Positions 51,652-62,300 of a stretch of 64,000 bases of DNA are shown here, piece by piece. The first letter of the stretch is position 1. Each line of letters starts with the position of its first letter. Below the pieces are notes generated by a model, which was not told the origin of the DNA, did no database searches, and was given only the letters and a program-made list of their open reading frames with translations. The stretch is from Pseudobacteriovorax antillogorgiicola (GTDB taxonomy: Bacteria; Bdellovibrionota_B; Oligoflexia; Oligoflexales; Oligoflexaceae): positions 1 through 64,000 of the forward strand of contig NZ_FWZT01000021.1 in assembly GCF_900177345.1 (NCBI RefSeq). The letters are read 5' to 3'. The position numbers and the translations under genes were made by a program.

Positions 51652-52536
51652 ATGAGGATTTGGGGACTTGCAGTGACGCTCTCACTTTCCCTTGCTCTGA
51701 CGTTTTCCTGTAAGGAAAAAGGGTTTGAAGAGTCCAATGATGAAGAGGCAGCAGTAACTGATGATAGCGACACTGGAGGAGCAATACCCCTTCCAGAAGA
51801 AGTGGATGAACGAGCCGAGGAAAATAAGACATTTAATGACTATTGCTTCGACGAAGATCCTGATCCAGGAATTCAGGCCACCGTCGAGGCGCTAAGGGCT
51901 ATTACCAATGAAACCCTCTGCGGAATTGTTGCCGGTAAGGCATCCAGAATGGACCCTCTTGATCTTTCCGGCCGTGGCCTTACAGATCTCCGTCCTCTCC
52001 GCGGCATCGGCGATTTGAGAAACATTGATCTAAGTGGTAACCTAATATCCGACATTAGCGTACTTGCAAGTTTCACCAACCTAACAAGCCTTGATATTTC
52101 GGGAAATCCTGTGACTTCGGTAGAGGTGCTAAAAGACTCTGTTAGGCTCCAGGTGTTAGATATTGGCGGAACGGATATTGAAGTCCTAACATCAGTCGCT
52201 TCATTAACAAACTTAACTGAGCTAGACGCGAGCCAGCTTTTCAAAGTCACGGACGCATCGCCTTTAGCAGCCTTGACAAAGCTTAAAATTTTAAATTTGT
52301 CCAACACAGAAGTTGCAAACTTAAACGGTCTTTCGACTCTAACAGTTTTGCAAGAGCTGAACGCTAGTGGCTCCCTGTTGGCAGATGTTTCAGGAGTGGC
52401 AGGTATCACGTCTCTCACGACGTTCACAGCCATGGCTACTCCAGTGTCTGATGATGCCAACAAGACCGCAGATAACTGTCCGCCAACAGCGGCATCCAGC
52501 GCCATCAGTGCTTTTTGTACTGTAGCTGTTGAATAA
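51652..52536 (+). CDS. Leucine-rich-repeat lipoprotein
   Basis: The product is about 294 residues. The ATG at 51652 follows GGGGTGAAAAGT and begins a lipoprotein signal (LALTFSC). An acidic linker is followed by about seven leucine-rich repeats of the 22-residue bacterial type (LRNIDLSGNLISDISVLASF, then LTSLDISGNPVTSVEVL), from about residue 95 to 270, ending in a Cys-containing tail. LRR lipoproteins of this kind bind other proteins at the cell surface, as in internalin-type proteins, but the partner is unknown. A strong terminator follows. Confidence 0.8.
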   Translation: MRIWGLAVTLSLSLALTFSCKEKGFEESNDEEAAVTDDSDTGGAIPLPEEVDERAEENKTFNDYCFDEDPDPGIQATVEALRAITNETLCGIVAGKASRMDPLDLSGRGLTDLRPLRGIGDLRNIDLSGNLISDISVLASFTNLTSLDISGNPVTSVEVLKDSVRLQVLDIGGTDIEVLTSVASLTNLTELDASQLFKVTDASPLAALTKLKILNLSNTEVANLNGLSTLTVLQELNASGSLLADVSGVAGITSLTTFTAMATPVSDDANKTADNCPPTAASSAISAFCTVAVE

Positions 52537-52564
52537 AAAGAGGTTCAAACCCGCAAAGAGTGAG

Positions 52565-52590
52565 ACCACCCGTTAACGGGTGGTTTTTTT
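52565..52590 (+). terminator. Rho-independent terminator
   Basis: ACCACCCGTT pairs with AACGGGTGGT as a perfect palindromic stem, followed directly by seven T's. It ends the LRR gene. Confidence 0.9.
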
Positions 52591-53860
52591 ATGGTCTATT
52601 TTGTGTAGGTAACTCAATGGTAAACAGGGAGCCATTTGCTGTGGTTTGTTCTAAGTATAGCTTACCCTGGTACTGCTCAATGATCGACTTGGAAAGAGGT
52701 AGTCCTAACCCTGAGCTGTTTCCTGGGTATTTGGTGGAAAAGTAAGGCTTCATAATATCTTCTCTGATATCTGCGGGAATCCCGCCACCTGTATCCTGAA
52801 AGCGGAGAATAATCTTGTCATTGTCCTCGCAAAGCGAAACGGAAATGGCTTTCTTAGGGCTGCGCCGAACCGCATGGATTGAATTGTTGATGAGGTTTTT
52901 AATGACGAAGTTCATATGTTGTTGGTCAACAAATGCAGACATCTGGCCCTGTCCTTGATTCAATTCAAAGCTTATTCCTTCCTTTTCAAAAGACTTCTGG
53001 TAGTCGTCAACAATGGATTTCATTAGATCTCTGATATTGGTAATTGGTTCAGTTTTCTGTGGTGGGAGTGGTAGATCATGAAGACTGCTTAAACTTTTCA
53101 TTAATTTATTAACTCGATTGATCGTCTGATGGGCCTTGGCTGAGTCGTTTTCGAGTCTGCTAAACTCTAAAGCTTTTAGTTCAGCGATCTGGCTTAAGAA
53201 ATTGGAGTGCTGGCCTAAGTCGGGAAGATCTTCCAGGGCCATTCGCTTTGGGTCTTTTAAAAATTCCTTCTCATGATTCGAGATGGATTCGCGGGCTTTT
53301 TCCGAAACCTCATGTGTTTGGCTTTCGAGGCGATCGAGATAAAGATCTAGGTCTCGCTTGCATTCCCACTTATGGGTGAGTGTCGACGCAAGCTGTTTAA
53401 CTGCAGATATGTCGAAGGGCTTCTTGAGAATCAGGAACTGATCTGATAGTCCAATGATATCGATAATCTCTTGCCAGGTGTAGTCAGTGTAAGCTGTGCA
53501 CAGTACAACCTCGATATTGGGGTCAGTGACCCAAATTTTTTTGGTCGCCTGGACACCGTCGAGACCGGGAGCCATTCTCGAATCCATGAATACCAGCGCG
53601 TAAGGATCGTTCTCTTTAATCGACTGTTCAACTTTTTGACTGGCTTCGATCTCATGGGCCGCATAATCCAAGCGATAGCGTGGATAGTTCGGCCGAGAGT
53701 CGGTTTGCGGGTCGGTTTCCTCTCCAAATAGATTCTTACTAAGATCCTGAAGGTCCTGGGTAAATGCGCTTCGTGGGGATAGGATAGTTCGAAAGTCTTC
53801 GTAAATTGACGGATTGTCGTCGACAACTAGAATTCGGTATTCTTTTGGCTCTTCGCTCAT
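52589..53860 (-). CDS. Hybrid: receiver domain plus histidine kinase
   Basis: The product is 423 residues, soluble. The receiver (about 1-155) has ILVVDDNPS, a long insertion (about 30-75), a phospho-acceptor Asp in ALVFMDSRMAPGLDG, a Thr at VVLCTAY and Lys in LILKKPF. A helical linker leads to the kinase core (about 215-423): LGQHSNFLSQIAEL as a possible H box, NLINNSIHAV, G1 DTGGGIP and G2 GLGLPLSKSI. The H box is atypical, so self-phosphorylation is less sure than in the other kinases here. It stands alone, with no matching regulator beside it. Confidence 0.8.
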   Translation of the reverse strand: MSEEPKEYRILVVDDNPSIYEDFRTILSPRSAFTQDLQDLSKNLFGEETDPQTDSRPNYPRYRLDYAAHEIEASQKVEQSIKENDPYALVFMDSRMAPGLDGVQATKKIWVTDPNIEVVLCTAYTDYTWQEIIDIIGLSDQFLILKKPFDISAVKQLASTLTHKWECKRDLDLYLDRLESQTHEVSEKARESISNHEKEFLKDPKRMALEDLPDLGQHSNFLSQIAELKALEFSRLENDSAKAHQTINRVNKLMKSLSSLHDLPLPPQKTEPITNIRDLMKSIVDDYQKSFEKEGISFELNQGQGQMSAFVDQQHMNFVIKNLINNSIHAVRRSPKKAISVSLCEDNDKIILRFQDTGGGIPADIREDIMKPYFSTKYPGNSSGLGLPLSKSIIEQYQGKLYLEQTTANGSLFTIELPTQNRP

Positions 53861-54137
53861 TAGGGGACCTCCTGAAGTACAAAGTGCTCAGTCATGAGGG
53901 GATCAAGTCATCAGAGATGCGCTTATGAATCGTTGCTTGCTCCTGTGACTGCATCAGAGTCTTGCCTCTATCTTAAGATTTGAGTCTGACAAAGCACTCT
54001 TATTTAATTCGCATCACAAGCCTCAGATCGTGAGTATTTTTTTCTTACGAAACAGTAGACGAGATCTATCAAGGCCTTAGAAAAATATCAAAGGATAGCA
54101 CGGAATTCTAGTTCTTTAAGGACTGATATCTGAGGTC

Positions 54138-55100
54138 TTAAAAAGGTATGGAGAAATAGTGGATCGATCGGGCCATCGTCGAAAAGTCTCGGAGTTGATC
54201 GTTGACGTCGATCAGAGCCATGATTTCCGTTTTCTTACCTTCTTCCACATTACAGACTATGGCGTGTGAGGAGTAAAGAATTTTAAAGAGACCAAGGCCA
54301 GCACCTCCCCGTTTGGTATCGATGAGGCCCTCGGTAGAGCTTCGCTTGAGAACTTTCTTGAGATATTGAAAGACCTTATCTTTTTTTAGCGCTCCAAAAG
54401 GGTCTGAGCTTGAAATCGCAAGAATGCGGCCATCGCAGGCAAAACTAAGTTGACCTTGCTCACCTTCCTGAAGGTGAATGGCCGTGGTTTGATCTATATT
54501 TCGAAATCGATCGATACCTGCAGCTGCTGGAGCATCATAAATGGAGTTCATGAGAAGTTCTTCGGTGATGCCAAAGGCCATGCGCGATGTATGCTGACCA
54601 AGATGGCAAGCTTGAGCGAACTCCATCACCTTATTGTTGAGCCTTTCCCGCTCTTTTGATGATTTAATCACTTCGTGGTGGATGGTGGTGTTTGGGGCAA
54701 GGTATTTTTCAACGCCGAAGATGTCACCAGATGAGAGCTTTGAAATTGTGATCCTTAAGTCATGGGTGGTCCAAGCATCCTTGATTTTGTTGGAAACTAC
54801 ATGGTCGATGAGTGTTTCCTCAACACCACGAAGCTCTGCCGAGTACTCTTTCATCGGCATGGCTGTGACGAGAATGGTCGAGCCTTTTGGTTGCCGCTTG
54901 CGAAACTCTGTGAACAGCTCATAGTTGGGGTTATTGGTGACCATGATCATGATAGGGTCAATGTTTTCAAGAACACTTAGGGCTGAAGGCAAGTCAGTGA
55001 CACTTTCCACCTGAAATTGGCTGCTAATGATACGCAGAGTTTCCCCAGGAGGTAAAGGCTTATACCCGTGGCAGTCGACATAAAGGATTGTCTGTTTCAT
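54138..55100 (-). CDS. Pseudo-receiver plus GHKL ATPase domain protein
   Basis: The product is about 320 residues from the ATG at 55100 after TGGAGCACCCC. The first 120 residues have receiver-like secondary structure but lack the phospho-acceptor Asp and acidic pocket (ILYVDCHGYK). The second part is an ATPase of the anti-sigma/HATPase_c_2 type with GITEELLMNSIYDA as the N box and RGGAGLGLFKI as the nucleotide-binding glycine loop. No H box is visible, so it is probably not an autokinase. It could be a Ser kinase-like switch or a scaffold in a partner-switching system. Its partners are not in this window. Confidence 0.7.
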   Translation of the reverse strand: MKQTILYVDCHGYKPLPPGETLRIISSQFQVESVTDLPSALSVLENIDPIMIMVTNNPNYELFTEFRKRQPKGSTILVTAMPMKEYSAELRGVEETLIDHVVSNKIKDAWTTHDLRITISKLSSGDIFGVEKYLAPNTTIHHEVIKSSKERERLNNKVMEFAQACHLGQHTSRMAFGITEELLMNSIYDAPAAAGIDRFRNIDQTTAIHLQEGEQGQLSFACDGRILAISSSDPFGALKKDKVFQYLKKVLKRSSTEGLIDTKRGGAGLGLFKILYSSHAIVCNVEEGKKTEIMALIDVNDQLRDFSTMARSIHYFSIPF

Positions 55101-55300
55101 GGGGTGCTCCAGCTTGCCAGCCAACTATCTTAAGGTATCCAAGAATTCCTTCTTTTCTCATTGTAACTCAATCAGAACAGACTTGCTAGTAACCCAGGAT
55201 GGTTGACAGGGTCGTTACACCATACGTACAATTTTAGTAAAAGCCCTGAGTTTAATCACTACAGATCTATATTTTACCTATTTTGGAGGTACGGTCCCTC

Positions 55301-55951
55301 ATGGAAGCGCTACATACATATTTTGAGCATGGTGGCTATCCGGTCATGTTTTCGATCTTGGCTACTTTGCTGATTTCCATGGTTATCGTGGTAGAGAGAG
55401 CCTACCGCCTTTGGATGGTCTACGATTTGGTGAACAGTGAGGGTTTCATGGCGATGGTCCAGAAGATGGTCATGAATAACTCGATTGAAAATGCGATTCG
55501 CCTTTGCAAAAAAGCGCGACCAAAACTCTTGCCTTATGTGTTGGCGGAAGGCTTGAAGCGGTCCAATGACTCCAGCCAAGAAATTCAAAACGCCGTCGAC
55601 CATGCGATCCTCTCGGCAGCGCCGAAGGTCAATAAAACGGTAGGATTTTTGGCGACTACTGCAAACGTGGCTACACTCTTGGGGCTTCTTGGTACAATTT
55701 TTGGATTGATGAGATCGTTCTCAGCGGTTGCCAAGGCTACCGGTGCTCAGAAGCAAGTTCTACTCGCCGAAGGTATCGCCGAAGCATTGAACGCAACATC
55801 TTTTGGGCTCTCGGTAGCACTCTTCTGTCTCTTCACCTACGGTGTGCTTCAGGCAAAGCAGGGGGCACTCAACGAGGATATTCAAAAGAATGCAGCGAAA
55901 TTAATTGACTTGCTTTACACGCGAAAGATGAAACTCAAAAGTCGTGCTTAG
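55301..55951 (+). CDS. MotA/TolQ/ExbB-type proton channel protein
   Basis: The product is about 216 residues from the ATG at 55301, eleven bases after GGAGG. Three transmembrane segments are visible: TM1 about 12-35, TM2 and TM3 in TTANVATLLGLLGTIFGLM and SFGLSVALFCLFTY. The TM2-TM3 region carries the Thr and Gly pattern of ExbB/TolQ/AglR. These proteins form the stator with ExbD-type proteins and use the proton gradient. It begins an operon that continues with two ExbD-like proteins, an OM barrel and TPR proteins, as in the Myxococcus AglRQS and Glt clusters. Confidence 0.9.
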   Translation: MEALHTYFEHGGYPVMFSILATLLISMVIVVERAYRLWMVYDLVNSEGFMAMVQKMVMNNSIENAIRLCKKARPKLLPYVLAEGLKRSNDSSQEIQNAVDHAILSAAPKVNKTVGFLATTANVATLLGLLGTIFGLMRSFSAVAKATGAQKQVLLAEGIAEALNATSFGLSVALFCLFTYGVLQAKQGALNEDIQKNAAKLIDLLYTRKMKLKSRA

Positions 55952-55983
55952 AGCACAAACTTTTGCCTAGTTGAGGTGACAAA

Positions 55984-56538
55984 GTGGGTACTAAGAAGAA
56001 AAGGTATAAAAAGCCCAAAGAAACGACCCCTGAATTGAACGTGATGCCTTTTATCGATATTTTTTCGATGTTGAACACGTTCCTTCTGGTTTCAGCTTCT
56101 TTTATTGGCTTGGGTATACTTGAAGTCCAGGTGCCATTTTTCTCAAATTCTCCAGATCTAAAGGATGATAAGCCGACTCGCTCACTATCGATTCGGGTCG
56201 ATGTAGAAGAGTCCAATATCCTGCTCACAACTAGTTGGTCTGAGCCTCCAGAAGATGAGAAAAAAAAGGACTACAAACTAGATGAAGAAGGGCTTGAACA
56301 GTTTCATCAGGACCTGATCCAACTCAAAACCGATGTTCCTGAGTCTGATAAAGTCACAATGTTTACAGACGATAATGTTAAATACGATCAAATGATCCTA
56401 GTGCTAGATGCGATAAAGACCTTGAAAGAAACTGATCCTAGCTTACCACAGCCTGAAGATAGTGGCAGTGGGCAGGATAGCCGCAATCCAAGTCGATTTC
56501 TATATAATAAAGTAGTCATGGGTAGCGTGATTTTATAA
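55984..56538 (+). CDS. ExbD/TolR-like protein 1
   Basis: The product is 184 residues, starting at a GTG after TTGAGGTGACAAA. After a Lys-rich head, the single TM segment holds the functional Asp in LNVMPFIDIFSML (about residue 25), as in ExbD/TolR/AglQ. The periplasmic part is long and acidic (about 45-184). It is 32 bases downstream of the channel gene and 9 bases upstream of a second ExbD-like gene; two ExbD-like genes behind one ExbB-like gene is the AglRQS arrangement. Confidence 0.88.
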   Translation: MGTKKKRYKKPKETTPELNVMPFIDIFSMLNTFLLVSASFIGLGILEVQVPFFSNSPDLKDDKPTRSLSIRVDVEESNILLTTSWSEPPEDEKKKDYKLDEEGLEQFHQDLIQLKTDVPESDKVTMFTDDNVKYDQMILVLDAIKTLKETDPSLPQPEDSGSGQDSRNPSRFLYNKVVMGSVIL

Positions 56539-56547
56539 GGAGTAGCT

Positions 56548-57054
56548 ATGGCTTCGGTAGGTGGTGACGGCGGAGAAACCTTATCGCTGAATATCATGCC
56601 AATGCTTGATATTTTTAGTATTCTACTAACATTTCTTTTGATGAGTTATTCAACGGACCCCACCCAGCATGATGTTGATGAGAACTTAGAGTTGCCCGAC
56701 TCGGTAACCCTTGTCACTATGGATGAAGTGCCAAGCATCGTTGTCAATCGAAACGAAATCTATGTCAACGATAATAAGATTGTCGATCTCCAAAATGGCA
56801 AAATCCCTGAAGATGATGTATTTCAAGGAGGCATCAACTCGGTTTTTAAGGAGCTTAAGAAGCTAGCTATTCAGAACCAAAAAGTAGCTTCGAACCTAAC
56901 AGATCCCGAAGACAAAAAGAAATCCAAGCCCGGAACGATAACCATTGAGATGGATCGTAAACACGATTTTAGACTCCTACGACGCATTATGATATCGGGT
57001 CAGCAAGCTGAGTTTATCCGATTCAAGTTGATGGTGGCTAAAGAGACGATATGA
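56548..57054 (+). CDS. ExbD/TolR-like protein 2
   Basis: The product is 168 residues, with an ATG after AAGGAGTAGCT. The TM segment LNIMPMLDIFSILLTFLLM carries the Asp (about residue 21) expected in the proton pathway. A Lys-rich stretch (about 117-124) precedes a C-terminal domain with ITIEMDRKHDFRLLRRIM. It forms a set with the preceding ExbB- and ExbD-like genes. Confidence 0.88.
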   Translation: MASVGGDGGETLSLNIMPMLDIFSILLTFLLMSYSTDPTQHDVDENLELPDSVTLVTMDEVPSIVVNRNEIYVNDNKIVDLQNGKIPEDDVFQGGINSVFKELKKLAIQNQKVASNLTDPEDKKKSKPGTITIEMDRKHDFRLLRRIMISGQQAEFIRFKLMVAKETI

Positions 57055-57072
57055 GAGGTCTAAGGCATTAAA

Positions 57073-57825
57073 ATGAAGCTAACAAACTGGCTAACAAAGT
57101 CCGTGGCAGGCCTGCTGTGTCTGTCTTTTTCTTGTGGCGATGTCTTAGCTGATCAATTCGAAGATGTTGAAATCCGGGTGATCCGACCGCGATTCTTCAA
57201 TAAGTCGAATCGTCTGGAGTTAGGTGCGGAGTTATCGACGATCATGAATGAAACCTTCATCTATACATTCATGGCGACTGGTTTAGCTGCCTACCATTTC
57301 TCTGAAAGCTTGGCCATAGAAGCTTCCCTATCTTACGGTTTCAATGTCAACAAAGAAGACAAGCGAATCTTGTTCGATGAGTTTGAAATTAAGACACAGA
57401 TCTTCAGGACGCAGTTCAATGGCGAACTCGCTCTCCAATGGACGCCGATCTATGGGAAGTGGCAGCTAGCTTCAGGGCGTCTCATTTACTTTGATACCTA
57501 TGTCCAAGGTGGTTTTGGCACAACGGGAATTAATTGGCAGTACAGCGATTTCTGTGATGAACCGGACTTCGAACAAAACCCCGATGCCGAAGCTCTCCCC
57601 GAAGACACAACCATCTCTTATCCAACGTTTATGGTGGGTGCAGGTCAACGCTACTTTGTTTCGAAGACCCAAGCCTATAAGCTAGATTTTAGAGTTCATC
57701 GATTTCTATACAATACCTTAGATGCCGAGTGTAGTCCGCAGCAGGTACAGGAAAGTGGAGAATTTAAGGATGGTTTTCCTCATGATACGATCACGCTGCA
57801 TTTTGGAACATCATTTTTCTTCTAG
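57073..57825 (+). CDS. Outer-membrane beta-barrel protein, myxobacterial type
   Basis: The product is 250 residues. A signal peptide (about 1-26) is followed by alternating amphipathic strands such as ESLAIEASLSYGF and a final HFGTSFFF with aromatic C-terminus, which fits an eight-stranded barrel. It matches the barrel-domain type found beside Glt/Agl-like genes (TIGR04565-like, from memory). A Cys pair (DFCDEPDF and DAECSPQ) may be bonded. It lies directly after the ExbD-like genes and before a TPR protein, so it may be the outer-membrane partner of a stator-TPR complex. Confidence 0.75.
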   Translation: MKLTNWLTKSVAGLLCLSFSCGDVLADQFEDVEIRVIRPRFFNKSNRLELGAELSTIMNETFIYTFMATGLAAYHFSESLAIEASLSYGFNVNKEDKRILFDEFEIKTQIFRTQFNGELALQWTPIYGKWQLASGRLIYFDTYVQGGFGTTGINWQYSDFCDEPDFEQNPDAEALPEDTTISYPTFMVGAGQRYFVSKTQAYKLDFRVHRFLYNTLDAECSPQQVQESGEFKDGFPHDTITLHFGTSFFF

Positions 57826-57838
57826 TTGAGTCTTATAG

Positions 57839-59353
57839 ATGATGAAAAAATTGAAATGGCTAGTCTTTTTTCTGCTTCTTTCGCAGCCTGCTTCGGCGGA
57901 CTACAAGAGAGCGAAAGCTCTATTTGCAAAACAGGACTATAAGCGTGCTGCTAATGAGTACTTTGTAACTTTCTCAACAACCAAGAAGCGATCGGAGAAG
58001 CGCAAGGCCGAATGGGGGCTTGCCCAGTCTTTACAAAAAGACGGTTTGCTCTACTCTTCGTCCAAGTACTACAGTATCATCGTCCGACGAGGTCGTCGCG
58101 CCTCGAACCCGTTCTTCCGGTCGGCCTTAGAAGAGCTTGGCAAGATCAATTCCAAGCTTAGTCTTGGTCGTTCTCATATAGTGAAGCTATTTAAAACGAA
58201 ACTTAGATTATCTGATGTTCCAGGGCCGGCAAGGGGTTTCTACTTTTATTACAAGGGTATCGAAGCCTTCGGCAAGAGGAGTTTTGAACAATCTGCGGAT
58301 TTCTTCAAGAAAGTGCCTACCAGTAGCGACTACTATCTGGGTGCGGTTTTTCATCTAGGGGTTATTTCAAATATTTCTGGTCGCCATTCCCGAGGTATTG
58401 CTTACTTTGAGAAAGTCTTGGCTGGTACCAGAGGAAAAAAGCAATATGATGAGATGCGAGAGATGTCTCTCATGAATATTGCAAGGGTCCACTACGAGAA
58501 CAAAAGATACACCCAGGCGATCAGCTATTATGGGCAGATTCCTCGCAGCTCAGAAAACTGGCTAGATGCCCTATGGGAATCGTCTTGGGCCTTCTTTTTC
58601 ATGGAAAAATACAACAATACACTGGGTAATATCCATACCTTGCACTCACCATTTTTCGAAAATCGGTTTTTTCCTGAAAGCTACATTCTCAATGCCATCA
58701 CCTACCTGAGGCTTTGTCGCTATGATAGTGTGAAGGACTCCATGGGCCAGTTTAAGAAACGCTACGCTCCAGTTTATGGTGACGTTAAATCGATGCTGAA
58801 TCGCTACCGTGGCGATGCTAAAGGCTTTTACAAGTTGGTTTATGATTATAAAAGAGGAAATCTTAGGAAGTATCGGGACGCTGAGCAGATCATCAAGAAG
58901 TTATCCTCGATCGACGCTTACAAAGGTGCCCGTGATACTATTCGCTTCGCTGATCGAGAGCTTGATATCTTGAGGCGATATGGAGCCTGGCGATCCAGCG
59001 GCTTGTTAAAGAACCTTGCAAACTTTTTAAAATCGAAGAAGAAAGCGGCTATCTCCAACGCTGGTCGTTTAATGTTTAAAGAGGGCACGACTTACTACTC
59101 ACAACTCCTTGAACTATCAAATCAAACCAAACTCATCGTCGCTGAAATGCAGCTTGGAAAGCTTCAAAAACTCCGCTCCTTGATAAATGTTGATCGAGGT
59201 TCTAAACGTGTTGACTTCATCGGCGGTTTGCAAAAACTCAATATCAATGAAACCCTTGAGTATTGGCCCTTTGAAGGAGAATACTGGGAAGATGAGCTTG
59301 GCTTTTATGTATACAATCTTGAGAGTAAGTGTCAGAAAGCAAAAGGGAAGTAG
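57839..59353 (+). CDS. TPR-repeat exported protein, Glt-type
   Basis: The product is 504 residues with a signal peptide (LVFFLLLSQPASA, cleavage near 20). TPR-like helical repeats run from about 21 to 330, including RYTQAISYYGQIPRS. The last 40 residues have the acidic, aromatic motif LEYWPFEGEYWEDELG, which I associate with TPR proteins of Glt-type gliding clusters. It stops immediately before the next gene, whose ATG follows the TAG directly. It is probably a periplasmic scaffold of the motility-like complex. Confidence 0.75.
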   Translation: MMKKLKWLVFFLLLSQPASADYKRAKALFAKQDYKRAANEYFVTFSTTKKRSEKRKAEWGLAQSLQKDGLLYSSSKYYSIIVRRGRRASNPFFRSALEELGKINSKLSLGRSHIVKLFKTKLRLSDVPGPARGFYFYYKGIEAFGKRSFEQSADFFKKVPTSSDYYLGAVFHLGVISNISGRHSRGIAYFEKVLAGTRGKKQYDEMREMSLMNIARVHYENKRYTQAISYYGQIPRSSENWLDALWESSWAFFFMEKYNNTLGNIHTLHSPFFENRFFPESYILNAITYLRLCRYDSVKDSMGQFKKRYAPVYGDVKSMLNRYRGDAKGFYKLVYDYKRGNLRKYRDAEQIIKKLSSIDAYKGARDTIRFADRELDILRRYGAWRSSGLLKNLANFLKSKKKAAISNAGRLMFKEGTTYYSQLLELSNQTKLIVAEMQLGKLQKLRSLINVDRGSKRVDFIGGLQKLNINETLEYWPFEGEYWEDELGFYVYNLESKCQKAKGK

Positions 59354-62300
59354 ATGTCTATGAAAATCCTTCGACTATGGTTGGCTCTTATTGTCCTACC
59401 CATGGTTTACAGCCCTGCAGCTTATACCCAAGAACAGAAACGTGCCGTTCTTGATGTGAAAGAAAGAAAGCGCGTTAAAAGGGATCGCCAGAAGGTGCAA
59501 GGTCCTCGTTTGTCTCGTTCGGCGATGTTTTCAGTGCGAGTCGAACGCAAGTTGATCAAAGGTATCGATAAGACGGTTCGCTACTTGCAAAAAACAGCCA
59601 AGTCCCTTCCGAAAAAATCCCCGCAAAAACTTCAAATTCAAGAACGAATTCTAAACCTCTATATGGAACAGGCAACCTACGTGCGATCGGAAGAGGAGCG
59701 ACGCTACGACCAACAGTGGAAACGCTGGGAAGCCCGAGGGCGTAAGGGGCCAGAGCCTCAAATGACTGGTAAACAGTCTCTACGTTACTGGAAGTTAGTG
59801 GTAAAACAGAGTTCCGATATTCTCAAAGAATTTCCAAAAGCAAGGACTGCAGATACCATCACCTACAATAAGGCAGCAGCACTTCAGTATCTGGGTAAGG
59901 AAAAAGATGCGGCAAGAATTTTCAACCAACTGATTCGAAACTACCCTAACTCTGAAGTCACTGGCGACGCTTATGCATCACTTGGAGACTACTTTTTTGA
60001 ACGCAATGATTATCGCAATGCTCAGAAAAATTTCAAAAAGGCTCTAAAGTATAAGCGGTCTAAGCGCTATCTCTGGTCGGTATTCAAGCTTGGCTGGTGC
60101 TCATTCAACCTCTCAAATTATAGAAGGGCCCTAGGCTACTGGAAAAAATTGGTGCGAGATGCAGGCCGAACCAACCAGAAAGGTGCCAGTCAACTTAAAG
60201 AAGAAGCCTTGCGGGATATGGTCTACGCTTTTGCGGAATTGAAGCAAATCGAGCAGGCCATATCTTACTATCGAGCCAATGGAGGCAAGAACTACATCGG
60301 CCCCTTCCTCACCTTACTAGCTCAGATCTTAGCTGATCAAGGTGAGTATAAGAAGGCTATCAAGGTTCTGAAACGCTTTCAGACAACCGTTCCCTATGAT
60401 CCCACAGCCCCAGAAGCGCAGAAGGAAATCGTGAGTCTAAATGCTGCATTAGGCAACTATAACGAAACTTGGAAGGAATTGGGCCGTTTTCCAGCACTCT
60501 ACGGCCCGAGGAGTGGCTGGGCAAGGCGTAATGAAAAGAACCTTGTCGCCGAGACTCAATCCAGCATCAAAGATCAAATGATTTATTATGCTAGTTTAAC
60601 TCACCAAAAGGCGATCAAAGATAATAATCGTGCCCTCAATCAAGAAGCGAAGAAGGGTTACCTATTGTTCTTGAAAAACTATCCCACTGCACCTGAGGTG
60701 CCCGGAATCAAGTATTACCTAGGAGATATCGAATACTATCTTAAGAACTACCAAGAAGCTGGTAAGTACTATGCTGAGATTGCATCCCTAGGCAAGCAAA
60801 AGGCAGTTCGGTTCAATCCCAAAACCAAGAAAAATACCAATATTCATAAAGAAGTTTCGATTTATATGGTGAACTCTTTTGTGAAGGATTTCGAGCCAGA
60901 GTTTAAAGTACTAAAAAAGAGAAAGCCTGACTTTTCGAAACCTCGGCCAATTTCAAGCAGGGCTCAGAACTATATTAAGGCATGTAATAAATATGTGGCC
61001 TGGTATCCACGGGACAAGAAGCGTGTAAAAAGCTGTGACACGGGTATTGCCAATATTTACTACCATTCTGGCCATAAAAAAGATGCGATTGGCTATCTTA
61101 AGAAGCTAGCCCTTCAGTATCCGAAAGATAAAGAAGGCCCCAATGCCATTGAATTGCTCATTCCTATGATGGCAAACGATCGAAAAGAGCTTTTGCAGCT
61201 TTCTTATCGCTTTTTGAAAGTACCCGCTTATCGCAAGGGCAAGATGGGAGCTAAACTTAGAGGCTTGCAACGAGGTGCAGAAAAAGAAGCGATTGGTCAA
61301 GAGAAAGACTTGATGAAACGAGCCCAGCGATACGAGGCTCAGGCCCGAAAGTATCCCAAAGATCCCGATGTGGATAAGTTGTGGTACAACGCTGCCGTAG
61401 ATTACATTAAGGCGGGAGCGATCCCTAATGCGATTACAGCCTACCTTGTCATCGTAAAGCGCTTTCCTAGAAAGCCTCAGGCGCAGGAATCATTACTACA
61501 AGTCGCGCAAATCTATGAGCGTGTTTTGGATTTTGATAAGGCGTCCTCATATTTTCTTCAATACCATCGAAAGTATCCGAAAACCAAAGAAGCTGCTGGA
61601 GCCTTGGCTCGTGCCTGTGAGCTCCAGTTAGCCTTAAACACCAGCAAGGCTTTACAAGTGTGCAATGGCTTCGCCAATCGCTACCCTGATGGTGCGATGC
61701 CCTATGTGGAACGTTTGATTCTAGGAGCATTTCGCGCCAAACGATCCTCGCAGATGGTCCAGATTATCAACAACATCTATTTGCCCAAATTCAAGCTCAC
61801 AGCTAATCAGAAAATTATCGCCTACTATCGAATCTATTCAGCCTATGGCGGCCAAGGCAGCCAGGCTGGTCGCGCAGTTTCTAATATGCGCGCCGAATTT
61901 TCAAGAAATCCAAACCGAGTCAATGGAGAAGCCCTCCGCTATATAGGAGAGTTGGCATTTAAGCAAGCAGACCCGATCCTCGCTCAGTATCTTAAGGTTA
62001 GGCTAGTAGGTGGCACAGTGGAGAAGCTGTTGGCATCGATTCAGAACAAGGCTGCGATGCTTCAGAAACTTGAGCAAACCTATGCCCAGGTTGTTAATAC
62101 GAAGGATTCCTACTGGGGAACTGCAGCCTTACATCAGATTGGAGTTGCCAATGAGCAGTTCGCGAATCTCCTTGCTAATCCGCCAGGCATCCAAGGAGCA
62201 AAGAAAGAAGATGTGATCAAACAGCTAGGGCCTCAGATCCAGCAGATTCGCGCAGCAGCAGCGAACTGGTATAAGACTGCTCAGCAGACGGTTACTCAAT

